NCBI GenBank assembly: GCA_028277185.1
Contig: JANQGQ010000009.1
Location: 1-64,000, forward strand
Reading direction: 5' to 3'
DNA length: 64,000 bases
Origin: Woeseiaceae bacterium
GTDB taxonomy: Bacteria > Pseudomonadota > Gammaproteobacteria > Steroidobacterales > Woeseiaceae
Shown: positions 26,743-36,836 of the stretch, in pieces
Position numbering within the stretch: the stretch's first letter is position 1
Layout: every line of letters starts with the position of its first letter
Position numbers and translations under genes: made by a program
Notes under the pieces: model-generated
What the model saw: only the letters and a program-made list of their open reading frames with translations
What the model was told of the DNA's origin: nothing
Database searches by the model: none

Positions 26743-28944
26743 TCAGTAGAGCTTTGCGCCTTCCTCGAGGATGCGCGGCGTCACGAAGATCAGGAGCTCC
26801 GACTTGTTGTCTATCGTCTCGGTGCTACGGAACATCGCACCTGCAAACGGAATATCGCCGAGCACCGGCACTTTGTTGATCGTCTCGCGCCGCTCGGTTT
26901 CGTAAATGCCGCCCAGCACGACGGTTTGTCCATCGGCAACGAGCACCTGAGTCTCCACCTGGCGGGTATCGATGCTCGGCACGGTGCCGCCGAGGCCACC
27001 CGTCGAGATCACGTCGCCAACGGTGTCCTGGTTCACCTGCAGGTCCATGATGATGTTGTTGTCCGGCGTGATCTGCGGAGTAACGATCAGGCTCAGGACC
27101 GCCTTCTTGAACTGGATGGCCGTAGCGCCCGACGAGGCCGCCTGCTGGAAGGGAATCTCGACGCCCTGCTCGATCCGCGCCTCTTTCTGGTTCGCGGTGA
27201 TTACCCGCGGTGTCGAGACGATCTCGCCGCGGCCTTCCGACTGCAGCGCGGAAAGCTCGAGGTCGACGAGATAGCCGCCGTCGAGGACCGCCAGGCTGAA
27301 GGTACCTGCCGCGTTGTCGACCGGTACGTTGACGTTGTAGCGGTTCGCAAGCGCCGGCAGCTGCACGGGGAAGAACGTGCCGTTGGCGGGGTCGGCCGCG
27401 TTGTCGAGCGCGGAGCCGATGATCGTGTCCGTTCCGAGGCCGTTGCCGGAAATGGTGGTCAGACCGTCGTTGCCGTTTTGCTCGACGCCGGTGAGACCGA
27501 GCCTTACGCCCAGATCGCGGCTGACGTCGTCGTTGACGACGACAATGCGGGTTTCGATGAGGACCTGCTTGATCGGGATGTCCAGCGTACGCACCATGCG
27601 CCGGATGCTCTGCAGGCGCTCGGCGGTGTCGCGAAGCAGCAGCGTGTTCGTCCGGTCGTCGACCGAGATGCTGCCGCGATCCGACAGCATCGAGCCGCCG
27701 GCGGCGCCGCCGCCTTCCGCCGCCACGAGTTCGGCGAGATCCGATGCCTTGGCATAGTTGACCTGGATGAACTCCGAGAACAGCGGCTCGAGTTCGCTGA
27801 TCGCCTGTTTCGCCTCGAGATCGGCCGTTTCGCGGGCGGCAATCTCCTCAGCCGGCGCGACGATGATCACGTTGCCGTTCTGGCGCATGTCGAGGCCCTT
27901 GGTCGTCAGGACGATGTCGAGCGCCTGATCCCAGGGTACGTTGCGCAGCCGCAGCGTGACGCTGCCCTGAACCGTGTCGGATACCACGATGTTGCGCCCC
28001 GACGTTTCCGCCAGCAGCTGCAGCACGGCGCGCGTTTCGATGTCCTGGAAGTTCAGCGTCAGACGCTGGCCTTCGTATTCTTTGGTCTCGGAGAACAGCG
28101 TCGATCCCTCGGCCTGCTCTTCCGTCACCGGATTGATCTCGATAGTGAACTCGGTGTCGGACTGATAGGCAAGCTGCTCGTAGCCGCCGTCCGCGGAAAT
28201 CACAATGCGCGTATCCTGATTGGTCCGCAGCGTATCGACGGTCGTAACCGGGGTTGCGAAGTCGAGAACGTCGAGACGGCGCATCAGCTCCGGCGGCAAC
28301 GCCGTATCCTTGAAGATGGCGACGACACGGCCGCCCTCCTGGCGAATGTCGACCGGCGTACCGGGATCCGTCAGGTTGACCACGACGCGGCCGCCGCCGT
28401 CGCGATTGCGGCGGAAATCGACGCCCGTAATCGAGCGCGGTCCGGCAGCCGCGGCCGTCATGGTGGGCGCGGTGGCGGGCGTGCCGGCGAACTGGGTGGC
28501 TCCGGCATCGTAGTCTCCGTCTCCGCCGACCGTCACGACGAGCGTGTTGCCGCTCCGGCGCGTTTCGTAGGCGACCATCGTGTCCAGGTTGAGGACCACC
28601 CGGGTACGGCCGTTGGCCTCCGCCGTCAGCACCGTGTCGACCGGCCCGAGATTTACGTCGCGGCGCCGGGAGTCGAGCGCCAGCGTCGTGCCGGGCAGGT
28701 CGAGCGCGATGCGCGCCGGGTTTTCGATCGTGAATGCCAGCGGTTCGGGTGCGGAATCGCTCATGACGAGGGTTAGCTCGACGCGCTGTCCCGGAAGGCT
28801 CTGGACCTGGATGTCCCTGAGCTGATTGCTGCCCTGGGCGTATGCCCCGGCGCTGCCGAGCAGAAGAACGGCAATCGGCGCCATGAATGCCAGCTTCACG
28901 ACCGCGGCGCGGCCGAGTGCTGTGCGTAACGATTTGAGCATCAT
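26743..28944 (-). CDS. pilQ: Type IV pilus secretin
   Basis: PilQ (733 aa) forms the outer-membrane channel for the type IV pilus. From the chosen ATG (MMLKSLRTALGRAAVVKLAF) a signal peptide ends at AGAYAQ. Two AMIN peptidoglycan-binding domains follow (about 38-140 and 160-260), then the STN/N0 domain (LNFQDIETRAVLQLLAETSG), an N1 domain, and the secretin core ending with NKSELLIFVTPRILEEGAKLY. The ATG at 28944 has GGGAG eight bases upstream; an alternative ATG at 28974 overlaps the pilP stop (TGATG) and would add ten residues before the signal peptide. Last gene of pilMNOPQ. Confidence 0.97.
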   Translation of the reverse strand: MMLKSLRTALGRAAVVKLAFMAPIAVLLLGSAGAYAQGSNQLRDIQVQSLPGQRVELTLVMSDSAPEPLAFTIENPARIALDLPGTTLALDSRRRDVNLGPVDTVLTAEANGRTRVVLNLDTMVAYETRRSGNTLVVTVGGDGDYDAGATQFAGTPATAPTMTAAAAGPRSITGVDFRRNRDGGGRVVVNLTDPGTPVDIRQEGGRVVAIFKDTALPPELMRRLDVLDFATPVTTVDTLRTNQDTRIVISADGGYEQLAYQSDTEFTIEINPVTEEQAEGSTLFSETKEYEGQRLTLNFQDIETRAVLQLLAETSGRNIVVSDTVQGSVTLRLRNVPWDQALDIVLTTKGLDMRQNGNVIIVAPAEEIAARETADLEAKQAISELEPLFSEFIQVNYAKASDLAELVAAEGGGAAGGSMLSDRGSISVDDRTNTLLLRDTAERLQSIRRMVRTLDIPIKQVLIETRIVVVNDDVSRDLGVRLGLTGVEQNGNDGLTTISGNGLGTDTIIGSALDNAADPANGTFFPVQLPALANRYNVNVPVDNAAGTFSLAVLDGGYLVDLELSALQSEGRGEIVSTPRVITANQKEARIEQGVEIPFQQAASSGATAIQFKKAVLSLIVTPQITPDNNIIMDLQVNQDTVGDVISTGGLGGTVPSIDTRQVETQVLVADGQTVVLGGIYETERRETINKVPVLGDIPFAGAMFRSTETIDNKSELLIFVTPRILEEGAKLY

Positions 28945-28973
28945 TCCTATTACTCCCAGTTCCTTGTCGGGCA

Positions 28974-29498
28974 TCAGTCGCTCAGACTGATCGCTGCGTC
29001 CCGTTCGATGTAGCCGCCGATACCGTCAGAGATGATTTCGACGAGCTCAATTTCCGACGCCGAGATCGACACGATACGGCCGTCGTTCTGGCCGAGGTAG
29101 TTGCCAGGCACGACGCGGTGAATCAACCCATCCGCATCCTGGACGAGGCCGTACGTCGTGCCGCCCAGATCGAGCGTCCCGACCATGTCCATCGTGTCGA
29201 GCGAAAAGGTTTCGAGGTACTCGCGAATGCGGTCTGCGTCAGGACGTACACCGCCGGCCTGTCCGGCAACCGCCTGCGGCGTATCGGGCAGAAACGGCGA
29301 ACGGAAACCCTGGATGTCCGCCTGATAGACGAAAACCTCATACGGCGTGATCTCGGGCAAAGGGTCGATGCGACCGCCCTGCCTCGCCTTGACTTCGTTG
29401 ATATAGGCGTCGAGCTCGTTCATGTTTGCGCTGCAACCGGAGAGCGACACACCGACGACCGCGATCAGGAGCGCTCTGTTCAGATAAGCGGGCATCAC
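28974..29498 (-). CDS. pilP: Type IV pilus inner-membrane lipoprotein
   Basis: PilP (174 aa) is a lipoprotein that links the PilN-PilO alignment complex to PilQ. Signal peptide with lipobox SLSGC; the mature part begins SANMNELDAYINEVKARQGG, the standard PilP N terminus that binds PilNO. Then ITPYEVFVYQ, and a beta-rich homology domain near the C terminus (LVQDADGLIHRVVPGNYLGQ). It overlaps pilO by one base and abuts pilQ. Confidence 0.96.
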   Translation of the reverse strand: MMPAYLNRALLIAVVGVSLSGCSANMNELDAYINEVKARQGGRIDPLPEITPYEVFVYQADIQGFRSPFLPDTPQAVAGQAGGVRPDADRIREYLETFSLDTMDMVGTLDLGGTTYGLVQDADGLIHRVVPGNYLGQNDGRIVSISASEIELVEIISDGIGGYIERDAAISLSD

Positions 29499-30094
29499 TA
29501 CTCCACCTCCTCGAGATAGCGATAGGTCTGAGCCGTGACTTCCATCGTCAGCCTGTCGAACGCGTCGGAGTCCTCAGGGGTGATCCGGATGTTGTGCAGC
29601 GTCACGATACGCGGCAGCGCCGCCACGCCGCTCACGAAGTTCGCGATCTCGTGAAACCCGCCGGAGAGCTGAATCTTGATCGGCTTCTCGGCGTAGAACT
29701 CTTTCGGTATCTCCGCCTGCGGTTCGAACAGTTTTTCCTGGAGTCCCGAGGCGAGGCCGGTCTGCGATATGTCGACGATCAGACTGGGAATCTCGGTTTC
29801 GCCGGGCAGTTGCCGCAGCATGGTGCCGAAGGACTGTTCCATCTGCTCGAGCTGCGTCTTGTAGGCGTCGAAGTTCGCCGCCTTGCGCTGCTTGTTCTCG
29901 AACGTCGTCCGCAGAGACTGCTCGTCGGCAACCACGCGCTGATGCTGCGGCATCTTGTCCTTGACGATGAAGAACCAGGTGCCGGCCCCGACTACGATAA
30001 CGAAAGCCAGCACTATAACGCCGACGCGGAACGGCAGCGGCCAGCGGCCGATGTCGTTGATGTCGAGATTCCTGAGTTCATCTACGAAGTTCAT
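29498..30094 (-). CDS. pilO: Type IV pilus assembly protein PilO
   Basis: PilO (198 aa) has a short cytoplasmic tail (MNFVDELRNLDINDIGRWPL), a transmembrane helix (about residues 25-45, RVGVIVLAFVIVVGAGTWFF), a coiled-coil stretch (QRVVADEQSLRTTFENKQRK) and a periplasmic ferredoxin-like domain. It dimerises with PilN in the inner-membrane alignment complex. Overlaps pilN by four bases and pilP by one. Confidence 0.96.
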   Translation of the reverse strand: MNFVDELRNLDINDIGRWPLPFRVGVIVLAFVIVVGAGTWFFIVKDKMPQHQRVVADEQSLRTTFENKQRKAANFDAYKTQLEQMEQSFGTMLRQLPGETEIPSLIVDISQTGLASGLQEKLFEPQAEIPKEFYAEKPIKIQLSGGFHEIANFVSGVAALPRIVTLHNIRITPEDSDAFDRLTMEVTAQTYRYLEEVE

Positions 30095-30660
30095 TCGAAC
30101 TCCTCCTGATCCGCCGTCAGCCGGTTGGTCTGCTTGAGATAGACGACGAATTCGGACTGCCTCGAGGTGCCGACGTCAGTGGTCTCGACGCGCTCTACCT
30201 CAGGGTCGCCGATCCATTCGGATGTGTCGATCTGCCGCATCAGCGCGGATACGCGCGTGCTCGATTGAGCGACGCCGCGAAGCTCGACGCGGGATCCTGT
30301 CTGCGACATCCCGGTCAGGTATACGCCGTCGGGCAGCTGGCGAGCAACCTCGTCGAACAGGTGGACGATTTCGGGCCGCGATTTCTGCAGCTGGTCGATG
30401 ATCTCCATTCGCGCCAGCAGACGCTCCTTCTGCGCCTCGAGGTTGTCGATAGCCTCGATGCTCTCGTTGAGCTTTTCGATCTCTGCAGTCAGACGATCGT
30501 TGCGCCTCTCCTGAGCCTCGATCATCGAGTTGAACACGAAGATGGTCGCCATCACGACCGCAATGCCGGCGACAACTGCGCCGCCCATTGCAACGCCGAA
30601 GTCTCTCTGGCGCTTCTTACGTTCTTCCTCGCGCCAGGGAAGCAGGTTAATGCGTGGCAT
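30091..30660 (-). CDS. pilN: Type IV pilus assembly protein PilN
   Basis: PilN (189 aa) begins MPRINLLPWREEERKKRQRD, the conserved PilM-binding INLLPWR motif. A transmembrane helix follows at about residues 25-47, then a coiled coil (MIEAQERRNDRLTAEIEKLN) and a periplasmic ferredoxin-like domain with LPDGVYLTGMSQTGSRVELR. It bridges cytoplasmic PilM and periplasmic PilO. Start lies one base after the pilM stop. Confidence 0.97.
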   Translation of the reverse strand: MPRINLLPWREEERKKRQRDFGVAMGGAVVAGIAVVMATIFVFNSMIEAQERRNDRLTAEIEKLNESIEAIDNLEAQKERLLARMEIIDQLQKSRPEIVHLFDEVARQLPDGVYLTGMSQTGSRVELRGVAQSSTRVSALMRQIDTSEWIGDPEVERVETTDVGTSRQSEFVVYLKQTNRLTADQEEFE

Positions 30661-30661
30661 C

Positions 30662-31723
30662 TTAGTCGAAGCTCCTCAATGCAAGCCCGCAGGCGGTGAG
30701 CAGTGCCGTGGCGTCCTTGGTCACGCCCTGCGATTTGGCTTTGGACGAGATCTTCATCTGACCCAGCGGATCGCCGACCTCGGTCGGAATGCCAACGCGG
30801 CTGGAGATGACGTCGGCAATTCCCGGAATGTTGGCGCAACCGCCGCAGACGAGAATCATGTCCGGCTGTTCGCGGCCGCCGCCGGACGCCAGGTAGAACT
30901 GCAGCGAACGGCTGACCTGCTGCGTCATGTCGTCGATAAAGGGCTCGAGCACTTCGGGTTGATAGTTGCTTGGCAGGCCACCCTGCTTCTTTGCGCGGCC
31001 CGCGTCTTCCATCGACAGGCCGTAGGTCCGCATGATCTCTTCGGTCAGCTGCTGACCGCCGAAGTTGAAATCGCGCGTGTAGATGACCTTGAGATCCTTG
31101 AGGACGCTGAACGTCGTGCTGCTGGCGCCGATGTCGACGACCGCGACGGCCTGGCCGCGACCGCCGTCGGGAATCTGGTGCGACAGGAGCTGGCAGGCGT
31201 TTTCGAGCGCGAAGGCCTCGACGTCGACGACCTGAGTCGCCAATCCGGCCGCCATGACCGCTGCCTGCCGTTGCTCGACGTTGTCGGTGCGCGTGGCGAC
31301 GAGCAGCACATCCATGAGTTCGGGGTCCTTCTCGTTCGGACCGACGACCTCGTAGTCGAAACTGACTTCCTCCATCGGGAACGGTATGTACTGGTCGGCC
31401 TGAATCTCGACCTGGCCTTCGAGATCACGCTCGGAGAGGCTGGACGGCATCTGGATGACTTTGGTAATCGCGGCGTCGCCGCTGATAGCGACCGCGACGT
31501 CGGTCGCTTTCGCACCGGCGCGCTTGACGGCACGGCGGATCGCCTCGCCGACTGCCTTGGCGTCGACGATGGCTTTCTCGCTCACCGAACTGGGCGGCGT
31601 GGGCTCTGCCGAGTAGGACTCGACGCGATAACGCTTACCGCTTTGCGAAAGCTCGATGAGCTTGACCGACGAGGTCGTTATATCGAGGCCCAACAGCGGC
31701 TGAGATTTCTTACCGAAGAGCAC
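30662..31723 (-). CDS. pilM: Type IV pilus assembly ATPase-like protein PilM
   Basis: PilM (353 aa) is an actin/FtsA-like cytoplasmic protein that binds PilN and ATP. The N-terminal LLGLDITTSSVKLIELS is the phosphate-1 motif; VVDIGASSTTFSVL near residue 195 and CGGCANIPGIADVI near residue 305 are the phosphate-2 and adenosine motifs. The start is GTG at 31723 with AAGGA eight bases upstream. First gene of the pilMNOPQ operon, and divergent from the PBP1A gene, the usual gammaproteobacterial arrangement. Confidence 0.97.
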   Translation of the reverse strand: MLFGKKSQPLLGLDITTSSVKLIELSQSGKRYRVESYSAEPTPPSSVSEKAIVDAKAVGEAIRRAVKRAGAKATDVAVAISGDAAITKVIQMPSSLSERDLEGQVEIQADQYIPFPMEEVSFDYEVVGPNEKDPELMDVLLVATRTDNVEQRQAAVMAAGLATQVVDVEAFALENACQLLSHQIPDGGRGQAVAVVDIGASSTTFSVLKDLKVIYTRDFNFGGQQLTEEIMRTYGLSMEDAGRAKKQGGLPSNYQPEVLEPFIDDMTQQVSRSLQFYLASGGGREQPDMILVCGGCANIPGIADVISSRVGIPTEVGDPLGQMKISSKAKSQGVTKDATALLTACGLALRSFD

Positions 31724-32213
31724 GTTTTTTTCCTTTTAAGTCGGCAGGTTGCGATGCAAAATTCGCTTGACTCTCAGCAACCCGATTTAACTATATATCA
31801 ACAGTATGTTAAATAAAACGTGGCTGTGTTCACGATCCAGCGACGTGCATGCTACTGCCGCTGTGTCCATCAATTCCGTGAACTGGTCGGCGCTTGGGAG
31901 CGCGACCTTCCGCGGGGTCGAGGAGCTTGCCGTTCTGCGAATTGCGTCACACTTTCAAACGGACCCCGGCCGCGTCCCGGCTGGTGCCGTGATTCCCATT
32001 GCCATCGCAAACGCGGCGTCGCTATCATGCGGCCGTCGTTCCGTGGCAAGCGGCGGGAGCTTGGGAATCTGCCACGACATTGCCATTTTTTCCGCACTGG
32101 GTACGCAGTCGGACCGCCTACACTATAACGCTACCGTCTAGCGGCAAGCGTCGCCGAAAATGCGGGCTTTTGCCCCGAAATGCACGCGACGATGCAGGAT
32201 CTCGCTTAAAGCA
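31724..32213. other. pilM-mrcA divergent intergenic region
   Basis: About 490 bases. The 31770-31815 stretch is strongly AT-rich (ACTATATATCAACAGTATGT and neighbours) and probably holds the pilM promoter on the minus strand. On the plus strand TATAAC at 32123-32128, in the run CACTATAACG, is a possible -10 for the PBP1A gene with a weak -35. Between about 31820 and 32110 I see GC-rich sequence with no credible gene, hairpin or repeat. Confidence 0.5.
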
Positions 32214-34901
32214 GTGAATAAAGAACCCAGACAACGCCTGCGCTGGCTGCGGTTGGCCCTGGTGGCCGCGATGCTCGGGCTCGTCACGACGACCGGACTG
32301 GTTGCGGCCGTGGTCGGCGCGTACTACTACGTGCAGCCCGGCCTGCCGCAGGCCGAGACCATCCGCGACATTCCGCTACAGATCCCGCTCAGGATATTCA
32401 GCCGTGACGGCTACCTGATCGAGGAGATCGGTCAGCGGCGCCGCGTGCTGATCGAGTACGACGACGTCCCGGCGCACGTCGTCGAGGCTTTCATCGCCGC
32501 CGAGGACCGGCGCTTTTTCGAGCACCCCGGTATCGACTACGTCGGCGTATCGCGAGCGCTGTTCCAGCTCGTGACGACGGGCAGGGTCGAAGCCGGCGGC
32601 AGCACGCTGACGCAACAGCTTGCCCGCGACTACTTTCTGAATCTCGATCCTACCCTCGATCGCAAATTCAAGGAGGCTGCGCTTGCGGTCAAAATCGAGC
32701 AGCAGTTCACGAAGCAGCAGATCCTCGAACTGTTCCTCAACAAGATGTTTTTCGGCCAGCGGGCGTACGGCGTCGCGGCCGCATCGCAGGTCTTCTTCAA
32801 CAAACCGCTGGCCGATATCAACGTAGCCGAAGCCGCGACGCTGGCGGGCGTTCTGCCGGCACCGTCCCGCTACAACCCGGTGCGCAGCCCCGCCAGCGCC
32901 GAGCGGCGGCGGGGCTACGTGCTCGGGCGCATGCTCGATCTCGGCTTCATCGACCGCCCCGCCTACGAAGAGGCAATGGCCTGGCCCATGGAGTCGACGC
33001 TGCACGGCACGGCCGTCGAGCTCAACGCGCCCTACGTGTCCGAGATGGCGCGCCGGGAAATGCTGAAGCGGTACGGCGACGCCAGCTACACGGCCGGATA
33101 TCAGGTCGTTACGTCGCTCGATTCCAGGCTGCAGCACGCCGCCAACTACGCGATGCGCAATGGGCTGTTGGGCTTCACGCGGCGGCGCGGCTTCCGGGGG
33201 CCGGTTGCCACGTTCGAACTCGAAGCAAACACTCTGGCCGGTCCGCCGCTCGAATGGCCGGAGCCGATACGGCAGACGCTCGAGCAGTACGCACCCGGCG
33301 GCCTGAGTCTCGCCATCGTGACCGCCATCAACGACGACAACAGCGTCTCGATCCTGTTCGCCGACGGCCGCGAAGACGGCATTCCATGGTCCGGCCTGGC
33401 ATGGGCGAAGCCGCAGATCGACCGCGAGACGACCGGGCCGGAGCCAGAGGCGGCCAGCGACGTCGTCACGCCGGGCGACGTCATTCACGTCATGCCGACG
33501 GAACGCGGATTCTGGGCGCTTGCTCAGGTCCCCGAGGCGCAGGCCGCCGTCGTGTCGGTGGACCCGTACGACGGGGCCATTACGAGTCTCGCGGGCGGTT
33601 TCGACTTCGGGCTGAACAAGTTCAACCGCGCCGTACAGGCATACCGGCAGCCCGGTTCGTCGTTCAAACCCTTCATCTACTCGGCCGCGCTGGAACACGG
33701 CAACACGCCCGCGACCGTGGTGCTCGATGCGCCGGTCGTCATCAATTCCTCGGAGCTCGAGGCCGTCTGGCGGCCGATCAACTACACGGGCCGCTTCTAC
33801 GGTCCTACGCGCCTGCGCGAAGCGCTGGTGCGGTCGATGAACCTCGTCTCGGTCCGGCTGCTGCTGTTCGAAACGGGTGTCACCAACGCCGTCAGGCACA
33901 TCGCAAAGTTCGGCTTCGGCGACGCGGCGCTGCCGCGCAACGGCTCGCTGGCTCTCGGCGGCGGCAGCGCTTCGCCCCTCGACATGGCGCAAGGCTACGC
34001 AACGATTGCCAACGGGGGCTTCGCGATCAAGCCCTACGTAATCGACGCCATCTACGGACCCGAGGGCGAGACGCTGTATCGGGCCGAGCCGCTGGTTGCC
34101 TGCGCCGCCTGCGAAGCGGCAACCGAAGCACCGGAGCGCCGGAAGACGATGACGAAAGCCGACGCGGGCGAAACCGGGGACTCCGCTGTCGAGATGCCGC
34201 TCGAAGCGGCGCTCAGCTACCGTCCGTCGCCTGCCGATCAGCCCGAGCGCTGGGCAGCCGTCAACGCGGCTCCCCGCGCGATCTCCGCGCAAAACGCCTA
34301 TCTGGTCAGCGACATGATGCGCGACGTCATCCTCCGCGGCACCGGCCGGCGGGCCATGACGCTGGGACGCCGCGACCTGTCGGGCAAGACCGGCACCTCG
34401 AACGACCGGCGCGATGCCTGGTTCGGTGGCTTCAATGCCGACCTGGCCAGCGTGGTCTGGGTCGGCTACGACGAGTTCTCACCGCTGGGCCCCGGCGAGG
34501 AGGGCTCACGCACGGCGCTGCCCGTGTGGATCGACTTCGCGCGGCTGGCGCTGGCGGGAACCGACGAGCACACGACGCCGATGCCCGAAGGCATCGTCTC
34601 GGTGCGTATCGACCGCGCCACGGGCTGCCCGGCGCGCGCCGGCCAGCCGAATGCCGTATTCGAAGTCTTCGAGGCCGGGCGGGTCCCGGCGTGCGAGGAG
34701 GTCGAAGCGGCACCGGATCTATTCAATGACGTCACGGGCAGCGAAGACCTGTTTGCTCCGTCCGACACCGACAATGACGTTACGGGCAGCGGGGATCCGT
34801 TTGCGCCGGCCGGTGCCCACGAGCCGCCCGCAAGCGAGGGCGATACGCCGCCCGACAACGAAGACGCCGAGGACGAGGGCGTCGAAGAATCGCTATTCTA
34901 A
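32214..34901 (+). CDS. mrcA: Penicillin-binding protein 1A, bifunctional peptidoglycan synthase
   Basis: An 895-residue class A PBP: a cytoplasmic stub, one transmembrane helix (about 12-38), a GT51 transglycosylase domain with EDRRFFEHPGIDY (catalytic Glu) and GGSTLTQQLARD, an OB-like insert, and a transpeptidase domain with SSFKP (nucleophile Ser), SMN and KTGTS. The GTG at 32214 (NKEPRQRLRWLRL) gives the usual short N-tail; the frame is open to 32160 without a better start. The C-terminal 60 residues are very acidic and contain a duplicated NDVTGS/FAP unit. Divergent from pilM, as in many gammaproteobacteria. Confidence 0.96.
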   Translation: MNKEPRQRLRWLRLALVAAMLGLVTTTGLVAAVVGAYYYVQPGLPQAETIRDIPLQIPLRIFSRDGYLIEEIGQRRRVLIEYDDVPAHVVEAFIAAEDRRFFEHPGIDYVGVSRALFQLVTTGRVEAGGSTLTQQLARDYFLNLDPTLDRKFKEAALAVKIEQQFTKQQILELFLNKMFFGQRAYGVAAASQVFFNKPLADINVAEAATLAGVLPAPSRYNPVRSPASAERRRGYVLGRMLDLGFIDRPAYEEAMAWPMESTLHGTAVELNAPYVSEMARREMLKRYGDASYTAGYQVVTSLDSRLQHAANYAMRNGLLGFTRRRGFRGPVATFELEANTLAGPPLEWPEPIRQTLEQYAPGGLSLAIVTAINDDNSVSILFADGREDGIPWSGLAWAKPQIDRETTGPEPEAASDVVTPGDVIHVMPTERGFWALAQVPEAQAAVVSVDPYDGAITSLAGGFDFGLNKFNRAVQAYRQPGSSFKPFIYSAALEHGNTPATVVLDAPVVINSSELEAVWRPINYTGRFYGPTRLREALVRSMNLVSVRLLLFETGVTNAVRHIAKFGFGDAALPRNGSLALGGGSASPLDMAQGYATIANGGFAIKPYVIDAIYGPEGETLYRAEPLVACAACEAATEAPERRKTMTKADAGETGDSAVEMPLEAALSYRPSPADQPERWAAVNAAPRAISAQNAYLVSDMMRDVILRGTGRRAMTLGRRDLSGKTGTSNDRRDAWFGGFNADLASVVWVGYDEFSPLGPGEEGSRTALPVWIDFARLALAGTDEHTTPMPEGIVSVRIDRATGCPARAGQPNAVFEVFEAGRVPACEEVEAAPDLFNDVTGSEDLFAPSDTDNDVTGSGDPFAPAGAHEPPASEGDTPPDNEDAEDEGVEESLF

Positions 34902-34911
34902 GGGGTAGCCC

Positions 34912-35520
34912 ATGCCCAAATTTGCCGATAACGGGGATCGTGCGCGTCAGCTCGTGGCCCAGGAAGCCGCCCGGCTGATCGTGGACCAGGGCATGCGCGA
35001 CTACCGGGCAGCCAAGATCAAAGCCGCCGAACGCTTAGGCTTGCGGAGCCGGGGCTCGCTGCCCGGCAATGCCGAAATCGAGGCCGCCGTCAGCGAACAT
35101 CACAAGATATTCGGGGGCGAAGCGCATGCCGCGCTGTTGGCGGCAATGCGCAGGACCGCGCTGTCCGCGATGGAGTTGTTAGCCGACTACGAGCCCCGGC
35201 TGGTCGGTCCCGTGCTCAACGGCACGGCTGACGACAACTCCGCGGTCAACCTGCACGTCTTCGCCGACAGCGCCGAGGTCATCGCCTTCGCGCTGGCCGA
35301 CCGCGGGCTGCGCTACCGGCCGTACGAGCGGCGGCTTAAGAGCCGTCAGGGGCGAACCGAGAGCTACGCGGGCTTCCGCTTCGTGCATCTCGAGACGACG
35401 ATAGAGGCAACCGTGTTTCCGTTCGACGGCCTGCGCCAGGCACCGATCAGCCCGATCGACGGACGGCCGATGCGCCGCGCCGATCGCAGGATCGTCAGCG
35501 AACTGGCTACGGGGAGCTAA
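34912..35520 (+). CDS. Conserved hypothetical protein, nucleotidyltransferase-like core
   Basis: A 202-residue soluble protein without signal or membrane segments. The N-terminal third is helical (YRAAKIKAAERLGLRSRGSL, PGNAEIEAAVSEHHKIFGGE). The middle PRLVGPVLNGTADDNSAVNL then HVFADSAEVIAFAL resembles the G-x-D strand pattern of minimal nucleotidyltransferases. The C-terminal PISPIDGRPMRRAD is probably a conserved block. I recall similar unnamed proteins in gamma- and betaproteobacteria, but no function. It starts 10 bases after PBP1A and is likely cotranscribed with it. Convergent with gltA. Confidence 0.78.
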   Translation: MPKFADNGDRARQLVAQEAARLIVDQGMRDYRAAKIKAAERLGLRSRGSLPGNAEIEAAVSEHHKIFGGEAHAALLAAMRRTALSAMELLADYEPRLVGPVLNGTADDNSAVNLHVFADSAEVIAFALADRGLRYRPYERRLKSRQGRTESYAGFRFVHLETTIEATVFPFDGLRQAPISPIDGRPMRRADRRIVSELATGS

Positions 35521-35543
35521 ATCGCAGTCGCGTTGCGACGCGC

Positions 35544-36836
35544 TTAGCGCGCGTCGACCTGAACGTAATCGCGCTGTGCCGGCCCCGTGTACAGCTGCCG
35601 CGGCCGGCTGATCTTGCCTTTCGGATCCGCGATCATCTCCCGCCAGTGTGCGGTCCAGCCTACCGAGCGGCCCAGTGCGAACATCACGGTGAACATCGAC
35701 GTCGGAATTCCGAGCGCCCGGTAGATGATCCCCGAATAGAAATCCACGTTGGGGTACAGATTCTTTTCGATGAAGAACTCGTCCTTCAGCGCGACCTGTT
35801 CGAGTTCCAGAGCGAGATCGAACAACGGCGTGTCCTGCCTGCCCAGGCGGGCAAGCACCTTGTGGCACATCTCGCGAATGATGGTCGCCCGCGGATCGAA
35901 ATTCTTGTACACCCGATGGCCAAAACCCATCAACCGGAACGGGTCGTCGCGGTCTTTGGCTTTCGCGACGTACTTCGGAATCTGGCTTGCATCGCCGATT
36001 TCCTCGAGCATTTGCAGCACCGCCTCGTTGGCACCGCCGTGCGCCGGGCCCCACAGCGCCGAGATGCCGGCGGCAATCGCGGAGTAGGGGTTGGCGGCGG
36101 AGCTTCCGGCCATCCTGACGACGGACGTCGAGCAGTTCTGCTCGTGATCGGCGTGCAGTATGAACAGCAGGTCGAGCGCCTCGGCCGCGATCGGGTCGAT
36201 CTCGTAGTCCTCTGCGGGCACCGCGAACAGCATGTGCAGCAGATTCTCGCTGTAGTTGAGATGATTTTGCGGATACATGAACGGCTGCCCGATGTTCTTC
36301 TTGTAGGCGGCGGCGGCAACGGTGGGCAGTTTAGCGACGATACGGTGCGCGAAGATGTCGCGATGCTCAGGGTCGTGCACGTTCGTCGAGTCGTGATAGT
36401 AGGCCGACATCGAACCGACGACGGCCGACAGCATGGCCATCGGGTGCGCATCGTAGCGAAAACCCTTGAAGAAGCTCAGCATGCCCTCGTTGAGCATCGT
36501 GTGATAGCGGATCGTGTTTTCGTAGTCCGCAAGCTCATCGGCGGTCGGCAGATCGCCATGCTGCAGCAGGTAGGCGACTTCGAGAAAATTCGAGTGTTCG
36601 GCAAGCTGCTCGACCGGATAGCCGCGATACATCAGTACGCCTTTTTCACCGTCAATGAAAGTGATGTCCGACGAACAGCTGCCGGTCGCGACAAAGCCGG
36701 GGTCGTAGGTAAAGACACCCTGCTCGCGATACAGCTTGCCGATGTCGATGACGCCCGGCCCGGTCGTGCCCTCGTGCAGGGGCAGCTCGATTTCGTTCCC
36801 GGATGGGCTGATCAGACGGTAAGCGTCCTGGCTCAT
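35544..36836 (-). CDS. gltA: Citrate synthase, type II
   Basis: GltA (430 aa) condenses oxaloacetate and acetyl-CoA at the entry of the TCA cycle. Catalytic residues are in [37 protein letters not shown] (His) and [14 protein letters not shown] (His), with the C-terminal [16 protein letters not shown]. The long N-terminal domain with [20 protein letters not shown] marks the NADH-regulated hexameric type II enzyme of Gram-negatives. ATG 36836 has AGAGAGG six bases upstream, so the 14 extra upstream residues are not used. Confidence 0.98.
   Translation of the reverse strand: MSQDAYRLISPSGNEIELPLHEGTTGPGVIDIGKLYREQGVFTYDPGFVATGSCSSDITFIDGEKGVLMYRGYPVEQLAEHSNFLEVAYLLQHGDLPTADELADYENTIRYHTMLNEGMLSFFKGFRYDAHPMAMLSAVVGSMSAYYHDSTNVHDPEHRDIFAHRIVAKLPTVAAAAYKKNIGQPFMYPQNHLNYSENLLHMLFAVPAEDYEIDPIAAEALDLLFILHADHEQNCSTSVVRMAGSSAANPYSAIAAGISALWGPAHGGANEAVLQMLEEIGDASQIPKYVAKAKDRDDPFRLMGFGHRVYKNFDPRATIIREMCHKVLARLGRQDTPLFDLALELEQVALKDEFFIEKNLYPNVDFYSGIIYRALGIPTSMFTVMFALGRSVGWTAHWREMIADPKGKISRPRQLYTGPAQRDYVQVDAR

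Noticed and set aside
32160..32213. Upstream start for PBP1A (MRAFAPKCTRRC)
   Set aside because: The extra 18 residues do not resemble the short cytoplasmic stub of PBP1A, and the GTG at 32214 fits the family better.
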